DNA from: Burkholderiaceae bacterium 26
GTDB lineage: Bacteria; Pseudomonadota; Gammaproteobacteria; Burkholderiales; Burkholderiaceae
Reading direction: 5' to 3'
Assembly: GCA_000955795.1 (NCBI GenBank)
Contig: JYOB01000001.1
Span: 82,292 to 146,291 of the forward strand
Length of the DNA: 64,000 nt
The position numbers were made by a program, and so were the translations under genes. Shown piece by piece: positions 8,908 to 17,100 of this stretch; positions within the stretch are counted from its first letter, which is position 1, and each line of letters starts with the position of its first letter. The notes under the pieces were generated by a model, which saw only the letters and a program-made list of their open reading frames with translations, was not told where the DNA came from and searched no databases.

Positions 8908-9822
8908 ATGGACTACCAAGCGATCCTGGACACCATCCACCGCGACATCCAGCCGTACCTCGGCCAGGGGCGGGTTGCCGATTACATCCCCGAGCTGGCC
9001 GGCACCAATGCGGCGGATTTCGGCATGGCAATCGTCACCCTGGGCGGCGATGTCTACACGGTGGGCAAGGCGGATGTGCCGTTCTCGATCCAGAGCATCT
9101 CCAAGCTGTTTGCCTGCACGCTGGCCTTTCAGCTTGAGGGCGAAACGCTCTGGCAACGTGTCGGCCGCGAACCCTCCGGCAATGCTTTCAACTCGCTGGT
9201 GCAACTCGAATACGAGAACGGCATCCCGCGCAACCCGTTCATCAATGCCGGTGCGCTGGTCGTGACCGACGTGCTGTGCCGCCGCTTCGTGCAGGCTGAA
9301 ACCGCACTGGTGCAATTCATGCGGCGGCTGGTCGACAACCCACGCATCGACTACGTGCGGCGCGTGGCCGAATCCGAACTGGCCCATGCCGACCGAAATC
9401 GCGCGATGGCCCACTTCATGAAGAGCTTCGGCAACCTGCACATGCCGGTGGAAACTGTCATCGATGCGTACTGCCGCCAATGCGCCATCGAGATGGATTG
9501 CACCGACCTCGCCCGCGCCGTGCTGTTTCTCGCCAACGGCGGCGTCGTGCCGTGGAGCGGTGAGCACATCGTCGGTACCAGCCCTGCCAAGCGCCTCTCT
9601 GCACTGATGCTGACCTGCGGTACCTACGACGCGGCTGGCGACTTCGTCTATCGCGTGGGGCTGCCGGCCAAGAGCGGCGTGGGCGGCGGCATCGTCGCCG
9701 TGCTGCCGGGCGAATTTGGCGTGTGCGTATGGTCTCCGGGGCTGGACGTCAGCGGCAATTCGCTGGCCGGCCTGCAGGCGCTGGAATGGCTCACGACGCT
9801 GACCGGCCGCTCGATCTTCTGA
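8908..9822 (+). CDS. glsA: glutaminase
   Basis: It encodes 304 residues, typical for the serine-dependent beta-lactamase-like glutaminase family. Visible motifs are [12 protein letters not shown], with the S-x-x-K catalytic pair, then [25 protein letters not shown] and [12 protein letters not shown]. It hydrolyses L-glutamine to L-glutamate and ammonia in the cytoplasm. The ATG at 8908 gives the usual family N-terminus; a Shine-Dalgarno site is weak. It stands alone on the plus strand between divergent DUF1445 and convergent LysR genes. With the racemase/cyclase protein downstream it suggests local glutamate chemistry, which is an inference. Confidence 0.93.
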   Translation: MDYQAILDTIHRDIQPYLGQGRVADYIPELAGTNAADFGMAIVTLGGDVYTVGKADVPFSIQSISKLFACTLAFQLEGETLWQRVGREPSGNAFNSLVQLEYENGIPRNPFINAGALVVTDVLCRRFVQAETALVQFMRRLVDNPRIDYVRRVAESELAHADRNRAMAHFMKSFGNLHMPVETVIDAYCRQCAIEMDCTDLARAVLFLANGGVVPWSGEHIVGTSPAKRLSALMLTCGTYDAAGDFVYRVGLPAKSGVGGGIVAVLPGEFGVCVWSPGLDVSGNSLAGLQALEWLTTLTGRSIF

Positions 9823-9850
9823 CGCTGGCGCCACGGCACGCTGCGTTAGC

Positions 9851-10795
9851 CTAGGCCGCTTCCGTATTGCGCTCGACTTCTTCGGCAATGGCGTAGCGCG
9901 GCCCGACCGAGAGGCAGAATTCGCGCGCCATCGTGCGCGCCAGGCCGACGATGGCTTCGTGCACCTCCAGCCCCGCCCCCGCGCGCCACGACGCGATGAT
10001 CGGCAGGGCGGGCAACGCCGGCTCCACTTCCAGCACCGTCAACGCGCCGCTCTCAATGCGGTCGCGCACCAGCACGGTGGGCAACGCGCCCACGCCAAAG
10101 CCATCGCCCACCAGGCGCGTCATGGCGGCCACCGAATTGACGCAGTTCACGCGCGGTGATTCCACCCCGCTCAGGTGCAGCAGGTTCAGCATGTCCTGAT
10201 GCGGCCGGGAGTTGCGCACGAAGGTGATGAGCCGTTCGCGCGCAAGTTCGCCCAGGCTGCCGTATGGATGCGCCAACCGCGAGTTGGTGGCCACCACCCA
10301 ATGGATCGGGTACTGCGCGAGCTGCACGTTGCGCACGCTTTCGGCACGCAGCAGATCGGTCTGGAACGCAATGTCGAGCGCGCCCTTCTGCAACTGCTCG
10401 ACGAGGTGCATCGCGCTGTCGGCCACGAGTTCGATTTCCAGGGCGGGAAACATCTCCGCCGTGCGCGCAATGAGCGGCGAGAGCCACGTATGGATGACGC
10501 TGTCCATCGCCCCGACCCGCACGCGCCCCTCAAAGCCCGGGCGTTGTGCCACGGCCGCCTGCAACTGGTGCAGCGTGCTCACCATGCGGTCTGCATATTC
10601 CAGCACCTTGTGGCCATCGGGCGTGAGTTGCACGCCGCGTGTGTCGCGGTCAAACAGGCGTACGCCAAGCTCTTCTTCCAGCGCGGCAATGCGTGCAGAA
10701 ATGGACGCCTGCGTAGTGAACAGCTTGTCTGCGGTGAGCCGAAAACTGCGCAGCCGCGCCACCCAGACAAAGGTTTCCAGAAAACGTAGGTTCAT
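9851..10795 (-). CDS. LysR-family transcriptional regulator
   Basis: It encodes 314 residues. An N-terminal winged helix-turn-helix (FLETFVWVARLRSFRLTADK, then TTQASISARIAALEEELG) is followed by a periplasmic-binding-protein-like effector domain from about residue 90. It is convergent to glsA (28 bp apart) and divergent from the giant gene at 11108, with 312 bp between the start codons. It is therefore a candidate regulator of that gene or of the DUF1445/MFS pair. The inducer is unknown. Confidence 0.88.
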   Translation of the reverse strand: MNLRFLETFVWVARLRSFRLTADKLFTTQASISARIAALEEELGVRLFDRDTRGVQLTPDGHKVLEYADRMVSTLHQLQAAVAQRPGFEGRVRVGAMDSVIHTWLSPLIARTAEMFPALEIELVADSAMHLVEQLQKGALDIAFQTDLLRAESVRNVQLAQYPIHWVVATNSRLAHPYGSLGELARERLITFVRNSRPHQDMLNLLHLSGVESPRVNCVNSVAAMTRLVGDGFGVGALPTVLVRDRIESGALTVLEVEPALPALPIIASWRAGAGLEVHEAIVGLARTMAREFCLSVGPRYAIAEEVERNTEAA

Positions 10796-11107
10796 GCCCT
10801 GCCCCTCGTGTTGTTGTATGCGGCTCGCTTGCGGCGCACTCGCTGCGCCATCGGCCCATGCAGCGCGCTCAGGTTACGGATTTTCGCGCTGCGGCGCACG
10901 CTCATGCACGCGTGCTGGGCGGTTTTTACCAATGCCCGGCCAAAACTGCCACGGAACCTCGTAGTTTCTACAACGCGGGCGCCCCCATCCCGCGCCGCAC
11001 TACGTAATTCGCCAATAGCTGCGCTGACAACCGGCGTCCAGAATGCCCCTATCACCCGATTGCTTTCAATCAGGCCCACCCCGTATGGGGCGCCGCTGGA
11101 GAACACC
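10796..11107. promoter_or_regulatory. divergent promoter region between lysR and the giant gene
   Basis: This 312-bp gap contains no gene. It holds a short palindrome, GTAG-TTT-CTAC (10961-10971), inside CTCGTAGTTTCTACAACG. It also holds ACTACGTAATTCG (10999-11011), which matches 11 of 14 bases of the left part of the 18-bp palindrome in front of the T3SS luxR gene when one further base is counted. CTCGTAGT also recurs at 31190-31197. A GGAG lies 7 nt before the ATG of the giant gene. Confidence 0.4.
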
Positions 11108-14100
11108 ATGCCCGCCATCGACGAGATCAACGGCCGCATCGTCTACTACCGTCCGCCGCCCCCGCCGCCGCCTCCACCCACCCCTGAGCAGAAACAAGCA
11201 GCCGCCGACGCCAAAACCAAGACCGACGCGGCCATCCAGACGGCCAACACGGCGGTCAACGACTACATCAACAACGGCGACGACTCCAAGGCCGCCCAGG
11301 CCAAGCTCGACAAGCCGCTTTCGGACGTCATCAACTCGGTGCAGAACGAGCTGCGCCGGCAGGCCGACGAAGCGCCCGCTGGCGGCGAGAAGAAAGCCAT
11401 CGAAGACGCAGCGGACGCCATCAAGAAACGCGACCCCGATGCCAAATGGCTCGACAAGATCGTCGACGATGCAAAGGACGCGGTGGAGAAGCAAGACCCG
11501 AGCCAGCGCACCGCATCGGAAGCGCGCGACGGCGTGCTCGACGCGCAAGACAAGCTGCAGGATGCGCAGAACATCAAGGTCACCAACAGGACCATCGCTG
11601 AAGACAAGCAGGACTCGATCAACACGGCGCAGACCAACCTGGACAAGGCCATCCAGGACTTCAAGACCGCCATTGGCGGCGAGCTTTCAAGCTATGAGAA
11701 CTTCGGCTCGGGCGATAACCTGAAGGCGGCCAACGACGCCGCCGATGCGCTGGCAAAGGCCCACCCCGATTGGGACGACGGCAGCCTCGCGTTTGCCAGG
11801 AACATCGCCACAGCCGATGCGATCCAGTACCAGATCAACCACATCAACCCGAACGACCCAACGCTGTCGGCGCAGGACAAGGCGCTCGCCACCAACGATC
11901 CGGTGCAGTTCGCGTGCGTGCAGCTTGCGCGGCCGCACGCCAATGACAAGAACGCCGAGCAGATCTACGAACAGATCGGCGCAGCCAGCTACGACGTGCG
12001 CGTGAACTACACCAAGGATCAGGTCGCGGCCAAGATGAAGGCGGGCGATGCGCAGGGCGCGCTGAAGATCCTGTCGACCAACATGAACGACGTGTCGGTC
12101 ACCAGCGCCGACCCCGACGCGCGCGACCATCTGTACCAGGTGGCCGGCGCGCCGTTCTTCAACGCACACAGCGACTACTTCAACAAGCAGATCAGCGACC
12201 TCACCCAGGTCTACAAGTACAACCCCGACGACCCCGACGCCAGTCGCAAGATGGCCGATAGCACCGTCAAATACGACGCCGTCGGCAAATGGATGAAGGA
12301 CCTGGCCAAGGTGGCCCCACCCGAGGTGGCAAACAACCTGCTGACCACCGTAGAAGATCGCTTCAACGACAACGGCAACTGGTTCCAGAGCAACGCCGGC
12401 GCCGACACGTCGGGACTCGTGCCCCACGGCTCGGACTTTTACGGCGGCTTGAGCCTGACGGCTGCCGTGGCCGATTCGCAGCGCTTTGCCAGTGACCAGT
12501 CGAGCACCGACCACGCCCAGCAGGTTGCCAACTGGCTGACCACCAACTCGAATGCCAAATCGTTCCTCTACAGCATGCAGACCTCCGGCTCGGGGGGGAG
12601 CATGCCGTCGTGGGTGCCGGTGCAGAACGCCGTGGGCGACGGCAACGGCGCCACGGTCACCAACGCGCTGATCCAGCAGCACGGCAAGGACTTGCCCAAC
12701 GCCGACATGCTGCAACGCGCATTCGATCGCGGCAACGAGAAGGTCCAGCAAAAGCAGGCGGAAGCCGACTACAAGACGTTCCAGTCCGACCAGAATGCGG
12801 GGTTGAAGAACATCTTCGGGCAGATGTCCAAGGCCACCTTTGGCAAGGACACGCCGCTCTACAACGACAAGGCGCAGTCTTTCACCGGCCCTGATGCCGA
12901 CACGCAGCTCAAAAACTACATCGGCGGCGCGCTGATGATCCAGGCTGACAACGCCGGCGCGCAGAGCAGCGGCACCACCAGCACTGCGTGGTTCACCAGC
13001 GGCAACAGCACCAAGATCATCGACGAGGTCAACAAGAAGATCCACGAGGTGGGTGGCGACAACCCAACCGTGAAAGCCATTCCGATTGCCTACGTGGACA
13101 AGAGCGCAGGCGTGATGCCGACAGCGTTGTTCGAAGTCACCGACAAGAATGGGGGCAAGCCGCACTACATCGACGATCGCGGCTGGGACTACGAGAACCT
13201 CGACGACTACCGCCATAACAACGCCCTGTCTGACGGTGGCACGATCTACGTGCCGAAGAACCTTGCGGGCACTGTGGCGCTCGACAGCAAGGGCATCCCT
13301 GACGTCGATCACTTCAGCGCGCACATCACCACAACGGGGCAAAAGATCCGGCACGTTGTCGACATCGTGGCCGGCGTGGCCACGGCGGTGGGCGGGGTGA
13401 TCCTGTCGGTCGGCACATTCGGCGGCGCATCGATTGTGGGCGGCGCCATGGTGGCGGTGGGCACAGGCTGGATCGTTGGCGAATCCGTCGACCACCTCAA
13501 CACGCTGGCCGACCACGGCCGCTCGTGGTCGCCCACCAACCCCGAGGCCTTTAACGACTGGCTAGCCATCGTCACATCCGCAGCGGGCGAATACAGCCTT
13601 GCCGGCAAGGGTGTGTCCGCGTTGTCGGAAGCGGCGGCGGCCTCAAAGATGTTCACGCTTACGCGCTCGGCTTCGGATTTGGTGGCCGGTGGCGGCGGCA
13701 TCGTCATGACGGGCGCGCAGGTCAAGGACCTGCTGATGTACGGCGACCGGATGTCGGGCGAGCAGAAAGCCGAATCCATCATGTTCCTGGGTCTCGGCCT
13801 GGGCCAGGTGGGCGCAACGCGCATGCTCGAACGTGTTGGCCTGTCGCAAGGCACGGAGCGCGTCGGCCTGCTCAACGCCCTGAAGAACAACGCCGACCGC
13901 TACAAGCCCACCGAGGTGGTGCCCGAGCCCACCACGGTGGCTGCCAATGACCCAGCCAGCGCGGGCCGGCCCACGACCGATCCGACCACCGAGCCAGTGA
14001 TCACGCAAGCCAGCGGCAAGACGACGGAGCCTGCCGGCACCACCGCTGGCAACGATGGGAAAGACGGCACGATGGGCAAGCCCGGAACCGACCCGATCGA

Positions 14101-17100
14101 CCCGGCCACAGGCAAGCCCAAAACAGCAGGCGAGCTCCCCCCTGAACCCGGCAAAACGGGCACGCCGGGCGACGAAGGCAATCCAACCAACACGGGACCC
14201 GCCCGCCCTTCGCGGCCACTGCCGGGCGCTTTGGATGACCTCGCCAACCCGGAAGTCACGCTCACGAACTTTACCGACACGCAAAAGGCACTCGACGCCG
14301 GCACGCAGAACGCGCTGTCGCAGCACGCCGACCTTTTGCTTGACGCAGAGAATTACCGTACCAGCGGGACCACCGCTGGCCGTCACCCGCGTGGCATTGG
14401 CGTGCGGCGCCTGGCCAGCGCGCTTTCGAAGATGAGCGATGAACAGCGACAACTCATCCTGAGCAAGGCCGAGTTCGCGCACGATACCGCCAACATCAAA
14501 GACCCGGTGCGGATGAGCTGGCGCCAGCGCATGCAGCTCTATCGCGGCAAGTCGTCGGTATTCGGGCGCACGGCCGATCGCATCATGTCGCCGGTGGACC
14601 GCATCCAGGCCATGTTCATCGACCGCGGCATCCGCAACTTCTTCGTCAAGGGCGGGACCGAAGATGCCGCCGCCGCGCTGATGGGCAAGCGCATCCTGAT
14701 GGTGACCGGCTTTACAGTGGGGCGCGACCCAACGACCGGCCGCATGCTGCCGGAAACCGATGGCCCCGTCGGCACAGGCGAGAAAGCCGCCACGCTCGCG
14801 CAAGCCGGCTACGACATCACCGTCGCCACCGACTCGGCCAACATGCCCGTGCTCCAGTCCGTGCTCGATACATATCCGGGCGGCCACCTCGTCAAGCTCG
14901 AGCTGTTCGATGCCAAGCGCGGCCAGCCCGCGCGCGATGCGGCCAATGAACTGCTCGACCGCGTGCAGCCCGAAGCCGTGGTGGCCATCGAGCTGCCCGC
15001 GCGCAATGCCGACGGCGATTACCTGAACATGCGCGGCATCTCGGTCGCCGACGTCAATGCGCCGAAAGACCAGATCGTTCTGGAGGCCAACAAGCGCAAG
15101 GGCATCGTCACGGTGGGCGTGGGTGACGGCGGCAACGAAGCCGGCATGGGCAGCCTGCGCAGCAAGATCCCGCCGGTCACGCTGGCCGACGGCAGCACGG
15201 TCGATTTCGCGTCGACGGTCCCGGTGGACTTTCCTGTCACGGCGTGGAACTCCAACTTTGGCGCGCAGGCCATCCTGGCCAACATGCTGCGCAACATGGG
15301 GCGGCTGGATCTCATGCCCAAGCCGGAGCAACTGCACGCGGCCATCAAGGCTTCGGTGGATGCCGGTGCGGTGGATGGCGTGAGCCGCAAGGGCGAAGCC
15401 AGCGTCGACGGTTTCGCCTCGCAGGTGCACCAGGGCATGCTCGTGCTGCTGCGTAACGCCATGAACCACATGCCTGACGGCAAGACGTTTGACGAGGCCA
15501 CGCCCAACGAACCCTTCACCGTTGCCGCTTTCGACTCCAGCAACGGCGGGCTGATCGCGGCCAAGAACATGCTGGCAATCATCAAGGCCGAAACGGGGGA
15601 AGACCTGCAGATGGTGCCGGTGGTGGACCACGCCAACGCGCCCTACGGCCCCAAGAGCCCCGATACGCTCATCCGGCTGGTGGGCAATGGCCTGCAGACC
15701 GCACAGCGCCTGAAGGCGGCCATGGTGGCCATGGCGTGCAACACCGCGTGCACGGCGTTCCCGAAAGCGCTGGACAACGTGGATGTGCCTGTCATCAACC
15801 TGATTGACGTGACCTCGCGCGCCATGGTCGAACACGGCGGTGACCGCCCTGCCGTCATCGCCACAGCGGGCACCGTCAAGAGCGGCGCATACCAGAACAA
15901 GGTCGCTGAGCTGACCAATGGCGACATCACACCGCAGGCTGTGGCAGCCCACAAATTTGCGGATTTCGTCAACGACCTCAAGCACAAGAGCGATGACCCG
16001 GCGGTGAAGGCGGAGCTGCAAGCCGCCTCGGACAAATACGTGGAGGAACTCGACCCGAATACCACGTCTTTGTGGCTGTGCTGCACGCACTACCCAGCCA
16101 TGAAGGATTTTCTCGTGACCTCGCTGCAGAAGCGCGGCATGGATATTCCCGTGATCGATCCGATGGAGTACCAAGCCAAGGCCCTGCTCAACCAGATCGG
16201 GAAGGCCGAGTGGCACGTACCCAGCGCCGCCTATTCCACCGAGCCTTACGTCGTGACTTCCGGCAAGACCGGGCCCGTGAGCGAATCGGTGCAGAACCTG
16301 ATGGAGCGCCTCAACGTGCCCGTGCAGCGCGTGCGCAGGTTCGGCCCCGGCAAGACGCTGGACGGCACCATCCCGCCGAACCCGCGCATGGAACCCACGC
16401 CCATCAGCAACGCCGTGATGGCCCTGTTCAACCCCGACATGGCGCGCATTGAAAACCCGAAGGGGGTCGACAACGCCGCCGCCGCCCTTCAGGACAGCAA
16501 CCGCATCCTGGTGCTAGCCGGCGCCCGCAATGCGCATGGCGCTGTCGACACCGACGGCATTGCCGGCGCCGCCGTGTTTGGCCACGACATGCAGGCATCA
16601 GGCAAGCAGGTCGTCTATGTGGTCCCGCACCAAGCGGTGCCCGCGCTCGATGCCGCCCTTCAGGCACGCGGCGCGGCGGTCAACGACTACAGCATCGTCC
16701 CGTTCGATGCAGCTCCCGGCGAGCCGGCACGCACTACCGCGCAAGACCTCATCAACCAGGAGTCGCCCGACACGATCGTCTCGATCAACGTGCACGGTCG
16801 CAACGCCGATGGCCGGTATATCGACCAGAACGGTAACGACGTCACTGACCAGACCGTGCCGCTGGATGAAGTGGTCGCAGCCGGCTGGAAGACCGATGGC
16901 GTGACCACCATCGGCGTAGGCTCGCGCGGGCATGAAGCCGGCATGGGCAACACGCGCCGCACGGCCCCGCAAGTGACGCTGCCCGACGGCACCGTGGTCG
17001 ACCCCCGCTCCGTTGTAGCGGCCGACCACTACGTGAGCGCATCGAACTCAAACTGGGGCGCGCACGGCCTTGCGGCATCTGCATTGAAGGCCGCCGGCCG

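Noticed and set aside
8737..9888. Open frame of 383 codons opposite glsA
   Set aside because: Antisense shadow of a clear glutaminase; it also overlaps the ends of two neighbouring genes.
10808..11107. N-terminal extension of the giant protein by 100 residues
   Set aside because: No ribosome-binding site, composition unlike the rest, and the stretch overlaps the lysR promoter; the ATG at 11108 has GGAG.
13643..16216. Open frame of 857 codons on the minus strand, opposite the giant gene
   Set aside because: It is the antisense shadow of a strongly supported plus-strand gene with intact domain motifs; its own translation has no family features and is Arg/His/Ala-rich, as expected from GC-rich antisense.
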